In this document: positions 8,794-16,333 of the stretch, piece after piece
Position numbering within the stretch: the first letter of the stretch is position 1
Layout of the letters: each line of letters opens with the position of its first letter
Assembly (NCBI RefSeq): GCF_015865035.1
Contig: NZ_JADZGI010000001.1
Span: forward strand, 186,001-250,000
Reading direction: 5' to 3'
Origin: Novosphingobium aureum
GTDB taxonomy: Bacteria; Pseudomonadota; Alphaproteobacteria; Sphingomonadales; Sphingomonadaceae
DNA: 64,000 nucleotides
Position numbers and translations under genes: made by a program
Notes under the pieces: generated by a model
Told to the model about the DNA's origin: nothing
The model's input: only the letters and a program-made list of their open reading frames with translations
The model's database searches: none

Positions 8794-9689
8794 CTCAGCA
8801 AGTAATTGATGGTCGTGCGCCAGAACGAGGCAACAGGCTGGCCCCTGGCGTCGAGCGCTGGTTCAAAGTGCGAATCCATGACGACCTTGCAGGGCTGGTC
8901 GTTGAAGGCGCTGTCGGCGTAGGTGAGCTGAATCTTGCAGCTCGTCGGCTTGCCTGTCGCGTCGATCATCGCGAGCAGACTGAGCCAGCCGTTTTCGCCC
9001 TTCCTCGCCTGCGCTTGCGGATAGAAAGCCTGGATGCGCTTCGCCAGCTTGCCCGTGTCCCGGGCACGGGCCATGCGCGTCACCCCGGCCTGTACTGCGG
9101 GATCGAGCCCCCAGGAAGCGACCATGTTGTCGACGCAAGAGCGCATGGCCTTGAGGGCTGCGGCCAGCGGACCCGTCCGCAGTTCGAGTGAATGTCCATC
9201 GCTGCTCAGGGTGATCGAACGAAGCCCGGCGTCGAACGCAGGGTCCGCAACGGGCATGGGCTGGTCCTGCTCCCCTCGTAACTCGTCGCCTGCAGATGGA
9301 TCAGCTTCGTGGATGTTTTTGGAGAAAATGAAACCGGGCCCGAAATTTTCACTGTCGGCCAGCTTGGGATGTTCGATGTCGAAAGGACCATGGTCGCCGA
9401 GGGTCATCGCAAGACTGCCACGCTTGCCGAGCGGCCGGGTCTGTTCTCCGGCAATGAAGAATTCGAAGGTATAGCCCGGCTGGTAGCTGTTGATGCGCAG
9501 CAGCAGCGGCGCTTCCTCGGTCCCGAACGTGCGTTGCAGCGTGCAGTAGTTCGCCGCCCAGTCGACATTCCAGGCCATCGTCGGCTCGAGCACGACCGGC
9601 TCGCTCGCCGCCCTGACCGGGAAAGGCACAAGCGTTGCCCCCAGCAGTGTCGCCACGATCAGGGCCCGAGCCTGAATTGCGATCCCCAT
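8790..9689 (-). CDS. Secreted hypothetical protein with TonB-C-like C-terminus
   Basis: A 299-residue protein. A signal peptide (ALIVATLLGATLVPFPVRAA) ends near residue 29. The middle region is unfamiliar. The last 65 or so residues (LLAMIDATGKPTSCKIQLTY, then FEPALDARGQPV and a closing strand) resemble the TonB C-terminal fold seen in many sphingomonad periplasmic proteins, with two cysteines that could pair. No proline-rich spanning region or TM anchor of a true TonB is present. The ATG at 9689 has an AGGGGA Shine-Dalgarno about 10 bp upstream. A periplasmic location is inferred; function is unknown. Confidence 0.75.
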   Translation of the reverse strand: MGIAIQARALIVATLLGATLVPFPVRAASEPVVLEPTMAWNVDWAANYCTLQRTFGTEEAPLLLRINSYQPGYTFEFFIAGEQTRPLGKRGSLAMTLGDHGPFDIEHPKLADSENFGPGFIFSKNIHEADPSAGDELRGEQDQPMPVADPAFDAGLRSITLSSDGHSLELRTGPLAAALKAMRSCVDNMVASWGLDPAVQAGVTRMARARDTGKLAKRIQAFYPQAQARKGENGWLSLLAMIDATGKPTSCKIQLTYADSAFNDQPCKVVMDSHFEPALDARGQPVASFWRTTINYLLS

Positions 9690-9802
9690 CTTGATTGTAT
9701 CCCCTGTTTCGCTCTCTCGACGGCAACCATGGCAGATGGTTATCTCGATGGAAACCGGAGGCTTTTTACGTCCAAATGGCAGACTGCCGATACCTCGCAT
9801 CA

Positions 9803-9833
9803 AAAAAAGCCCGGGCGTTTCCACCCGGGCTTT
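9803..9833 (-). terminator. Intrinsic terminator of etfBA
   Basis: Arms 9806-9815 and 9824-9833 (AAAGCCCGGG / CCCGGGCTTT) form a 10-bp stem with an 8-nt loop. Read on the minus strand it is followed by a seven-T run, 28 bp beyond the etfA stop. Confidence 0.88.
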
Positions 9834-9860
9834 CTCGTGTCTGGCTAAGGCCTGCTCGGT

Positions 9861-10790
9861 TCAGAGCTTGCCGGTCAGTTCCGGCACCGCGTTGAACAGG
9901 TCGGCGACGAGGCCGATGTCCGCGACCTGGAAGATCGGGGCGTCCTCGTCCTTGTTGATGGCGATGATGGTCTTCGAATCCTTCATGCCCGCAAGGTGCT
10001 GGATCGCACCCGAGATGCCGACGGCGATGTAGACTTCGGGCGCCACGATCTTGCCGGTCTGGCCGACCTGGTAGTCATTGGGCACATAGCCCGCATCGAC
10101 CGCAGCGCGGCTGGCACCCACGGCGGCGCCGAGCTTGTCGGCGAGCGGCATGATGGTTGCCTCGAAGGTCTCGGCGTCCTTGAGCGCGCGACCGCCCGAG
10201 ACGATCACCTTGGCGCTGGTCAGCTCCGGGCGCTCCGAAGTCGCGATCTCGGCGCCGACGAAGCTCGACAGACCGGCGTCACCGGCACCCGAGACGGCTT
10301 CGATCTCGGCCGAACCGCCCTCGGGCGCAGCCTTCTCGAAGGCCGTGCCACGCACGGTGATCACGAGCTTCGCATCGGTGCTCTCGACCGTTGCGATGGC
10401 ATTGCCGGCATAGATCGGGCGCGTGAAGGTCTTCTCGCCCTCGACCGAGAGGATGTCCGAGACCTGCATCACGTCGAGCAGGGCGGCGACGCGCGGTGCG
10501 ACGTTCTTGCCGGTGGTGGTGGCAGGCGCCACGAAGGCGTCGTGGTGACCCATCAGGTCCACGATCAGCGGTGCGACGTTCTCGGCCAGCGCGTGCTCGT
10601 AGGCAGCGTCGTCGGCGAGGTGGACCTTGGCCACGCCGGCGATCTTTGCAGCTTCGTCGGCAACTGCCGCGCAGCCCGAACCGGCGACGATGAGGTGAAC
10701 CTCACCCAGCTTGGCAGCTGCGGTGACGGTGGCGAGCGTCGCGTCCTTGACCGACGCGTTGTCGTGTTCGACCCAAACAAGCGTCTTCAT
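9861..10790 (-). CDS. etfA: Electron transfer flavoprotein subunit alpha
   Basis: A 309-residue FAD-binding subunit of ETF, which accepts electrons from acyl-CoA and other dehydrogenases and passes them to ETF-ubiquinone oxidoreductase. The N-terminal alpha/beta domain (MKTLVWVEHDN) is followed by the C-terminal FAD domain. That domain carries the family signature: GASRAAVDAGYVPNDYQVGQ at about residue 207, then YIAVGISGAIQHLAGMKDS, AINKDEDAPIF and DIGLVADL. Length is normal. Its ATG overlaps the etfB stop by one base (TGATG), indicating translational coupling, and a strong terminator ends the unit. Confidence 0.97.
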   Translation of the reverse strand: MKTLVWVEHDNASVKDATLATVTAAAKLGEVHLIVAGSGCAAVADEAAKIAGVAKVHLADDAAYEHALAENVAPLIVDLMGHHDAFVAPATTTGKNVAPRVAALLDVMQVSDILSVEGEKTFTRPIYAGNAIATVESTDAKLVITVRGTAFEKAAPEGGSAEIEAVSGAGDAGLSSFVGAEIATSERPELTSAKVIVSGGRALKDAETFEATIMPLADKLGAAVGASRAAVDAGYVPNDYQVGQTGKIVAPEVYIAVGISGAIQHLAGMKDSKTIIAINKDEDAPIFQVADIGLVADLFNAVPELTGKL

Positions 10791-11536
10791 CAGGCGACTC
10801 CCATTTCCTTGAGCTTGGCGACAAGCGCGTCGACGTCCTCGACCTTGATACCGGCCGAACGGACCGGCGGTTCGGCGACCTTGAGGGTCTTGAGGCGCGG
10901 TGCGATGTCGACGCCGTAGTCGGCGGGCGTCTTGGCATCGAGCGGCTTCTTCTTCGCCTTCATGATGTTGGGCAGCGAAGCATAGCGCGGCTCGTTGAGG
11001 CGCAGGTCGGTGGTGATGATCGCGGGCATGGCGAGCTTCACGGTCTCGAGACCGCCGTCGACTTCGCGCGTGACGGCAAGCGAATCGCCCTCGACCACGA
11101 CCTTCGAGGCGAAAGTGCCCTGCGGACGGCCAAGCAGAGCGGCGAGCATCTGGCCGGTCTGGTTGCTGTCGTCGTCGATCGCCTGCTTGCCCAGGATCAC
11201 GAGACCCGGGGTCTCGGCCTCGACGACGGCCTTGAGGATCTTCGCGACGGCGAGCGGCTCGACTTCATTGTCGGTGGTGACGTGGATCGCGCGGTCCGCG
11301 CCCATCGCCATGCCGGTACGCAGCGTCTCGGCGGCCTTGGCCGGCCCGATCGAGACCACGACGACTTCTTCGGCGCCGCCGGCTTCCTTGATCTTGAGCG
11401 CTTCCTCGACGGCGATTTCGTCGAAGGGGTTCATGCTCATCTTGACGTTGGCAAGATCGACGCCCGAGCCGTCGGCCTTGACGCGTGGCTTCACGTTGTA
11501 ATCGATCACCCGCTTTACGGGGACGAGGATTTTCAT
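10790..11536 (-). CDS. etfB: Electron transfer flavoprotein subunit beta
   Basis: A 248-residue beta subunit of ETF, which binds AMP and completes the soluble heterodimer with EtfA. It shows MKILVPVKRVIDYN at the start, then SMNPFDEIAVEEAL, the adenine-nucleotide region DRAIHVTTD, and the conserved GKQAIDDDSNQTGQMLAALL segment. The C-terminal LPNIMKAKKKPL is the recognition loop that docks on partner dehydrogenases. I set the start at 11536, the standard family N-terminus, rather than the longer frame to 11563. It is first in the etfBA pair. Confidence 0.97.
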   Translation of the reverse strand: MKILVPVKRVIDYNVKPRVKADGSGVDLANVKMSMNPFDEIAVEEALKIKEAGGAEEVVVVSIGPAKAAETLRTGMAMGADRAIHVTTDNEVEPLAVAKILKAVVEAETPGLVILGKQAIDDDSNQTGQMLAALLGRPQGTFASKVVVEGDSLAVTREVDGGLETVKLAMPAIITTDLRLNEPRYASLPNIMKAKKKPLDAKTPADYGVDIAPRLKTLKVAEPPVRSAGIKVEDVDALVAKLKEMGVA

Positions 11537-11733
11537 GAGAATGGGTCCTCTCAGTCTCGGCACGGCATTGATTTAGCCGCGCGATTAAATTGCGCGAAAA
11601 AGCCATCGCGTCCTGCGAACCGCTCGTCAACCCCCGGTTTTTCTCGGCGGTGCCAAGGCTGGCTTTAGTGACAGGCTTCTGCGGTGTGCAGGCCATCGCG
11701 TGAACGATGACATCGCGACCTTTCCGACAGACG

Positions 11734-11772
11734 AAAAAAGCGGCGGAAGCGCAAAGGCTCCCACCGCTTTTT
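11734..11772 (-). terminator. Intrinsic terminator of sucC
   Basis: Arms 11734-11750 and 11757-11772 pair with GU pairs and end in T runs on both strands (AAAAAAG / CTTTTT). It lies 27 bp past the sucC stop. Confidence 0.8.
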
Positions 11773-11798
11773 CATTCGGCCACGAGGGGCAGGCGCGA

Positions 11799-12998
11799 TC
11801 AGGCCGCGCTCTTGACCTCGGCGACGATCTTCTTGGCAGCATCGCCCAGGTCGTTAGCCGGAACGATCGGCAGACCCGAGTTGGCGAGGATGTCCTTGCC
11901 CTGCTGGACGTTGGTGCCCTCGAGGCGAACCACGAGCGGCACGCCCAGGTTCACTTCCTTGGCCGCAGCCACGATGCCCTCGGCGATGACGTCGCACTTC
12001 ATGATGCCGCCGAAGATGTTCACGAGGATGCCCTTCACGTTGGGGTCCTTGAGAATGATCTTGAAGGCTGCGGTCACCTTCTCGGTGGTGGCGCCGCCGC
12101 CCACGTCGAGGAAGTTCGCCGGGAACGAGCCGTTGAGCTTGATGATGTCCATGGTCGCCATGGCAAGGCCCGCACCGTTCACCATGCAGCCGATGTCGCC
12201 ATCGAGCTTGATGTAGGCAAGGTCATACTTGCTGGCTTCGATCTCGGCCGGGTCTTCCTCGGTCTCGTCGCGCAGGGCGAAGACGTCGGGGTGACGGTAG
12301 AGCGCGTTCGAATCGAAGCTCATCTTGGTGTCGAGGACGAGCAGCTGGCCGTCCTTCGATTCGACCAGCGGGTTGATCTCGAGCATGTCGCAGTCGAGGT
12401 CCATGAAGGCCTCGTAGATCTGCTTGGCGATCTTCTGCGCCTGCTTGTTGAGATCGCCCGAGAGCTTGAGGCCGAAGGCCACGGCGCGGCCGTGGTGCGG
12501 CTGGAAGCCTTCCGCCGGGTCGATGGTGATCGTGGTGATCTTTTCCGGGGTCGAGTGAGCGACTTCCTCGATGTCCATGCCGCCCTCGGTCGAGGCGATC
12601 ATCGCGACGCGGCCGGTGGCACGGTCGACGAGCATCGAGAAGTAGTATTCCTTGGCGATGTCGACGCCGTCGGTCACGTAGAGGCGGTTGACCTGCTTGC
12701 CAGCGTCACCGGTCTGGATGGTGACGAGGGTGTTGCCGAGCATTTCCTTGGCGAAAGCCTCGACTTCCTCGATCGACTTGGCGAGACGCACGCCGCCCTT
12801 GGCATCGGGACCCAGTTCCTTGAACTTGCCCTTGCCGCGGCCGCCGGCGTGGATCTGCGCCTTGACGACGTAGAGCGGTCCGGGAAGCTGCTTGGCAGCG
12901 GCGACCGCCTCTTCGACGGTCAGTGCAGCGATACCGGCGGGGATGCCCACGCCGTACTTCGCGAGCAGTTCCTTGGCCTGATATTCGTGAATGTTCAT
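11799..12998 (-). CDS. sucC: Succinyl-CoA synthetase (ADP-forming) subunit beta
   Basis: A 399-residue ATP-grasp subunit that catalyses succinyl-CoA + ADP/GDP + Pi to succinate + CoA + ATP/GTP in the TCA cycle together with SucD. Visible are MNIHEYQAKELL, the ATP-grasp lysine region VKAQIHAGGRGKGK near 46-59, and the metal site LEINPLVES. The C-terminal power-helix domain has GATTEKVTAAFKIILKD and NIFGGIMKCD. Length is standard. The gene is divergent from the cysQ-like gene and is not followed by sucD: the next feature is its own terminator, then etfB. sucD must therefore lie elsewhere. Confidence 0.97.
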   Translation of the reverse strand: MNIHEYQAKELLAKYGVGIPAGIAALTVEEAVAAAKQLPGPLYVVKAQIHAGGRGKGKFKELGPDAKGGVRLAKSIEEVEAFAKEMLGNTLVTIQTGDAGKQVNRLYVTDGVDIAKEYYFSMLVDRATGRVAMIASTEGGMDIEEVAHSTPEKITTITIDPAEGFQPHHGRAVAFGLKLSGDLNKQAQKIAKQIYEAFMDLDCDMLEINPLVESKDGQLLVLDTKMSFDSNALYRHPDVFALRDETEEDPAEIEASKYDLAYIKLDGDIGCMVNGAGLAMATMDIIKLNGSFPANFLDVGGGATTEKVTAAFKIILKDPNVKGILVNIFGGIMKCDVIAEGIVAAAKEVNLGVPLVVRLEGTNVQQGKDILANSGLPIVPANDLGDAAKKIVAEVKSAA

Positions 12999-13169
12999 CG
13001 GTCAAACGCTTTCTGCTGGAGTTTCCCCGGGGAAGGGCGCGATTGCGGATTTTGCTGCGTCGCCTAAGCACATCCCTGACGGCTTGAAAAGTCCCGTTCC
13101 CTGAGCAATTGCATAGGTGCGGTGCGAAGAGCCCGCGATTTCGAAGCTTGCGGACGATTGCAGGACAGA

Positions 13170-13964
13170 ATGATTGATCGAGACAGACTGGAGGCAATCG
13201 TGCGCGAGGCAGGGCGGATCGCCCTCGCCGGATGGCCCGGCGACGGCCATGCGCTCGAGCACTGGGAGAAGGTGCCGGGAAGCCCGGTCTGTACGATCGA
13301 CCTTGCCGTGGACGAGTTCCTCAAGCGCGAATTGCATGCGCTGCTGCCTTCAGCCGGTTGGCTGAGCGAGGAGACGCTCGACAGCCACAAGCGGCAGGAG
13401 CACGAACTGGTCTGGCTGGTCGATCCGGTTGACGGCACCCGCGACTTCATCGCCGGGCGTACCGGCTGGGCGGTCTCGGTCGCGCTGGTCAATACGCGCA
13501 GGCCCTTGTTCGGTTATCTCTATGCCCCTGCGCGTCGTCGCGAGGAAGGCGGCGAGTTCTGGGCGGGTGAACTGGGCAAAGGAGCCTGGCGCAACGGTGA
13601 GCGCCTGCTCGCGAGCGCGCGTTCGGCGCTTGGCGGCGCACGCGTTCCCGCGCGCAAGCTGGCACCCGAGGACGAGGATCTGGTGCTCGTCGACCAGCCC
13701 AATTCAATCGCGCTGCGCATGGCGATGGTGGCATCGAACGAGGCGGACCTGCTGGCGACGCTGCGCTGGGGCTTCGAATGGGACATCGCGGCTGCCGGCC
13801 TGATTGCGCGCGAGGCGGGCGCGGCGGTGACCGATGCCTTCGGCAAGCCGCTCAATTACAACAAGCACGATCCGCGCGCCTTTGGCGTCCTGTGCTGCTC
13901 GAGCGCCCTGCACGCGGCGGCCGTCGAGCGCCTTGCCGACCGGGCGGAGCGCTACTCCGCCTGA
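13170..13964 (+). CDS. cysQ: 3'(2'),5'-bisphosphate nucleotidase / inositol monophosphatase-family phosphatase (CysQ-like)
   Basis: A 264-residue Mg2+-dependent, Li+-sensitive phosphatase of the IMPase superfamily. Metal-binding motifs are present: the Glu pair in LSEETLD (about residue 72), DPVDGTRDFI (about 88-97), and EWDIAAAGLIAREAGA near 205. This arrangement fits CysQ, which removes PAP formed in sulfate assimilation, but related histidinol-phosphate or inositol phosphatases have the same motifs. I picked the ATG at 13170, which has a GGACAG Shine-Dalgarno just upstream, over an upstream GTG. Its last 13 bases overlap the end of the convergent receiver-like gene. Confidence 0.82.
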   Translation: MIDRDRLEAIVREAGRIALAGWPGDGHALEHWEKVPGSPVCTIDLAVDEFLKRELHALLPSAGWLSEETLDSHKRQEHELVWLVDPVDGTRDFIAGRTGWAVSVALVNTRRPLFGYLYAPARRREEGGEFWAGELGKGAWRNGERLLASARSALGGARVPARKLAPEDEDLVLVDQPNSIALRMAMVASNEADLLATLRWGFEWDIAAAGLIAREAGAAVTDAFGKPLNYNKHDPRAFGVLCCSSALHAAAVERLADRAERYSA

Positions 13965-14548
13965 AGTGCGCCATCGGGCGCTGCGTGAACAAGAGGGCGC
14001 TCGATCAGCACCCCGCTGCGTCGAACTGATTCGGGGCGGCCTGCTTCGGAATGCGGGCCTGGCTCGGACTGCACGAGAGTGGTCGCAATCGCGGGGATGT
14101 CAGCACGGCTGGATCGGGCGGCAGTGAGTTGCGGGAAACTGCTGGTGGTGGCTTCCGGGCTGGTGACGGCGGTGCGAGGCTCTGCCTTGCGGATGCGCCG
14201 GGCAAAGATTGCCTGAACAGTGGTCTTGATGCGCGCGATGTCGCACGGCCAGGGCAGGCAGGCGGTCGCCCCGTTGAACAGCAGTTCAGACTTGCGCAGG
14301 GCGCTGGTCTCACCGGTCAGCACAACGACCGGCAGCGTGCGATTGTGCAACTGCATCATGCGATGCAGCGAAGCGACCGAATCGCCCCTGTCCTCGATCA
14401 GGATGATTGCCTCGTCGGGCCAGGCCTGGCTTATCTCGCTGTAATGCTCGAGCGGAATGACGAAGGCCGCCAGATTGGTGAGCGCATGGGAGATTTGCGC
14501 CCGTCGTCGTACGTCGCTGTCGATCAGGATGATCTGGTGCCTGTCCAT
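13952..14548 (-). CDS. Receiver-domain-like protein lacking the phospho-acceptor aspartate
   Basis: A 198-residue protein whose first 120 or so residues follow the response-regulator receiver fold: IILIDSD (D10, D12, the Mg2+ acidic pair), AIILIEDR where beta-3 should end in the phosphorylated Asp but has E52, and PVVVLTGET with the conserved Thr78. In GATACLPWP the usual KP lysine is replaced by W100. Residues 120-198 are Ser/Thr/Pro-rich and look disordered; no HTH or enzymatic output domain is visible. It cannot be phosphorylated in the normal way, so it is a pseudo-receiver. Palindromic repeats lie about 80-110 bp upstream. Start 14548 is the Met that opens the fold; a longer start at 14584 is possible. 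Confidence 0.65.
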   Translation of the reverse strand: MDRHQIILIDSDVRRRAQISHALTNLAAFVIPLEHYSEISQAWPDEAIILIEDRGDSVASLHRMMQLHNRTLPVVVLTGETSALRKSELLFNGATACLPWPCDIARIKTTVQAIFARRIRKAEPRTAVTSPEATTSSFPQLTAARSSRADIPAIATTLVQSEPGPHSEAGRPESVRRSGVLIERPLVHAAPDGALQAE

Positions 14549-14630
14549 CACTGCCTCCATCGCTTCAATAAGTTTGACCTGCATGTGTTGCGCAACAGTT
14601 TCTGGCGAAAAGTCCGTCCATGTGGGCCGG

Positions 14631-14658
14631 ATCAGTTCGAACTGATGGTCGCATCAGT
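14631..14658. promoter_or_regulatory. Overlapping palindromes upstream of the receiver-like gene
   Basis: Positions 14631-14646 read ATCAGTTCGAACTGAT, a perfect 16-bp palindrome. Overlapping it, 14641-14658 read ACTGATGGTCGCATCAGT, arms of 7 bp around GTCG. Three copies of the hexamer ATCAGT/ACTGAT thus sit within 28 bp, and a fourth lies at 14754-14759. The block starts 83 bp before the ATG at 14548, an operator-like position. No binding protein can be named. Confidence 0.5.
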
Positions 14659-15176
14659 GGTATGCGGTTTCGATTTTGATGATATGTCAGGATTTATTTA
14701 AGTTATTTTCCATTTCTTATATAATAAATAGCGCTCTATCTATAAGTGAAAACACTGATGTGGATATTGTTTCTGCTCCCGCTTGGTGCAGTCTTCGCTG
14801 GAGGAGCAGGGGCACGAGCAGCAATCGGGACTATCCTTGCGCGCCGTGGTGCAGCGGAATTCAAGCAGGTCCGCGGATCCTCGGTGCGGGGCCGATACTG
14901 CGGATCAGTCATTTCCCGGTTCATGTGACGGCGCGCGCCTCTCTAGCTTTCGTTTGTCACAGAGGGATTCGGCCAATCGCGGCTGCGATGAGTCTTTTCA
15001 TGTCGTCGCGCAGTTCGCAGGCCTGCAGCCGCGAGATCGCCTTGCATGGCGTGGGTTGCTCAATTTTTAAGCAGGAGCTGTTCTAAAGTGTAGCAAATGC
15101 AAGCGCTCACGCCGATTTTTCGGGCGGAAATCCGTATTTGTTGCGCATTATGCAATCGTAATTCATCAAATCGCAT

Positions 15177-15205
15177 TTGTCGGACAGCCAAGCTTCGCCT
15201 ACTTA
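15177..15205 (+). promoter_or_regulatory. Candidate sigma-70 promoter of the small-RNA unit
   Basis: TTGTCG at 15177-15182, a 17-bp spacer, and TACTTA at 15200-15205 resemble -35 and -10 elements, placing transcription start near 15211-15213. The only downstream element is the terminator ending at 15275. Confidence 0.4.
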
Positions 15206-15211
15206 GGACGG

Positions 15212-15275
15212 GCCTTTCAGGCATCCTCTCCCAAAAAACTTTCATGGGCCAGCCTTCGGGTTGGCCCTTTTTTTT
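15212..15275 (+). ncRNA. Candidate small regulatory RNA, about 64 nt
   Basis: The predicted transcript starts with a short hairpin (GCCT/AGGC, 15212-15222). An unpaired stretch with the pyrimidine core CCTCTCCC at 15225-15232, followed by an A-run, comes next. It ends with a strong intrinsic terminator at 15246-15275: 9-bp stem, TTCG tetraloop, eight T. No plus-strand protein gene lies upstream for 1.2 kb, so the terminator has no other owner. C-rich anti-Shine-Dalgarno-like loops are common in alphaproteobacterial trans-acting sRNAs; assignment here is inferred from architecture only. Confidence 0.42.
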
Positions 15276-15325
15276 GGCCGACGATTGGGTTGAGACGGCT
15301 ATCTGGACTGTTCCGGCTGCACGAA

Positions 15326-15348
15326 CGCCGGGCCACCAAGGCCCGGCG
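15326..15348 (-). terminator. Hairpin downstream of the OmpA-family lipoprotein gene
   Basis: CGCCGGGCC at 15326-15334 and GGCCCGGCG at 15340-15348 form a perfect 9-bp stem with a 5-nt loop, 28 bp beyond the stop of the minus-strand gene. There is no real T-run, so it may be a weak terminator or a 3'-end stabiliser. Confidence 0.4.
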
Positions 15349-15376
15349 CTGTGCAATGCTGGTACGAATCCGTTGC

Positions 15377-16051
15377 TCAGCGCGCGGCGCTGGCTTCGTC
15401 CGTGGTCACCGGCGTGATCTTGATCTCGACGCGGCGATTGATCGAGCGACCCTCGGGGGTCGTGTTGTCGGCAACCGGGTAGTCCTCGCCCATGCCCTGG
15501 GTCTGGATACGCGCGGAAGAGACGCCCCGGCTGATCAGGTAGCGAGCCACCGAATCGGCGCGGCGCTTGGAGAGGTCGAGGTTGTAGGCTGCCGAACCAG
15601 TGGAATCGGTGTGGCCGTAGACGTCGACGAGGCTGTTGGGATACTGCACCATCGACTGCGCGACCTTGTCGAGCGCGCTCTGGAACGAAGGGCTGATCGC
15701 CGTCGAATCGACTGCGAAGGTCACGTCGGGCAAGTTGACGAGAATGCCGTCGCCCTGGTCGCTCACGTCGATGCCAGAACCGGCAGTCTGCTCCTTGAGC
15801 TCGCGAATCTGCTTGTCCTTCTGGTATCCGACTACGCCGCCCGCGACACCGCCGATACCGGCGCCGACGATACGCGCGGTCTTGCCGCCGATCACGCTGC
15901 CGAGCAGATAGCCAAGCCCGGCGCCGCCGCCCGCACCGATCGCGGTGCGCGAGACCTTGCGCTCGCCGGTATTGGGATCGGTCACACAGGCCGAGAGGCC
16001 AACCAGGGAAAGTGCCGCAACCGCACTCATCATCACCCGCGAAGTTCTCAT
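15377..16051 (-). CDS. OmpA-family peptidoglycan-binding lipoprotein with glycine-zipper domain
   Basis: A 224-residue envelope protein. The signal peptide ends in the lipobox LSAC (Cys at about 22), predicting lipidation and outer-membrane anchoring. Residues 37-80 form a Gly-rich glycine-zipper segment (GAGGGAGLGYLLG, GAGIGGVAGGVVGY), and residues 105-220 form the OmpA-like domain. Its peptidoglycan-binding pattern is visible: VYGHTDSTGSAAYNLDLSKR with the key Asp, RADSVARYL, and SINRRVEIKI. It would tether the outer membrane to peptidoglycan (Pal/YiaD-like). An AAGGAAGGGA Shine-Dalgarno precedes the ATG at 16051. It is transcribed alone. Confidence 0.9.
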   Translation of the reverse strand: MRTSRVMMSAVAALSLVGLSACVTDPNTGERKVSRTAIGAGGGAGLGYLLGSVIGGKTARIVGAGIGGVAGGVVGYQKDKQIRELKEQTAGSGIDVSDQGDGILVNLPDVTFAVDSTAISPSFQSALDKVAQSMVQYPNSLVDVYGHTDSTGSAAYNLDLSKRRADSVARYLISRGVSSARIQTQGMGEDYPVADNTTPEGRSINRRVEIKITPVTTDEASAAR

Positions 16052-16333
16052 CTTATCAATCCCTTCCTTCTAAGTGCCGTTCACGGCATCTGTTTAATAG
16101 TACACATGTCTATGGCTCGCATATGAACGGGTAACGCCTCGCGGCATTTCCTGTTCCGTTTATCGCACGAGAGGGGCCTTGCGCGTGCCATGCAACCGCG
16201 CGGAACAGGTCCGGGAGGCCCGGTGCAGGCCGCGCCTTCCTTCGGTATCGGGGCTGCCGAAAGAGCCAGGCCATCCGCGCGAGCGCAGCAAGTGCTTCGC
16301 AGGTGCCGAAAACTCTGCTAGCGCGGGACCATT

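Larger units (their letters stand above)
14549..15376. other. 828-bp gene-poor, partly AT-rich region
   Basis: This gap between two minus-strand genes has no confident protein gene. Contents in order: an overlapping palindrome cluster at 14631-14658; an AT-rich stretch about 14685-14750 with a 7-bp inverted repeat ATTTATT/AATAAAT (14692-14698, 14723-14729); a 60-codon frame from GTG 14746 to 14928 whose N-terminus looks like a signal peptide but which has no recognisable relatives; and a promoter-terminator unit at 15177-15275 on the plus strand. A hairpin at 15326-15348 lies near the end of the ompA-like gene. Confidence 0.5.
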
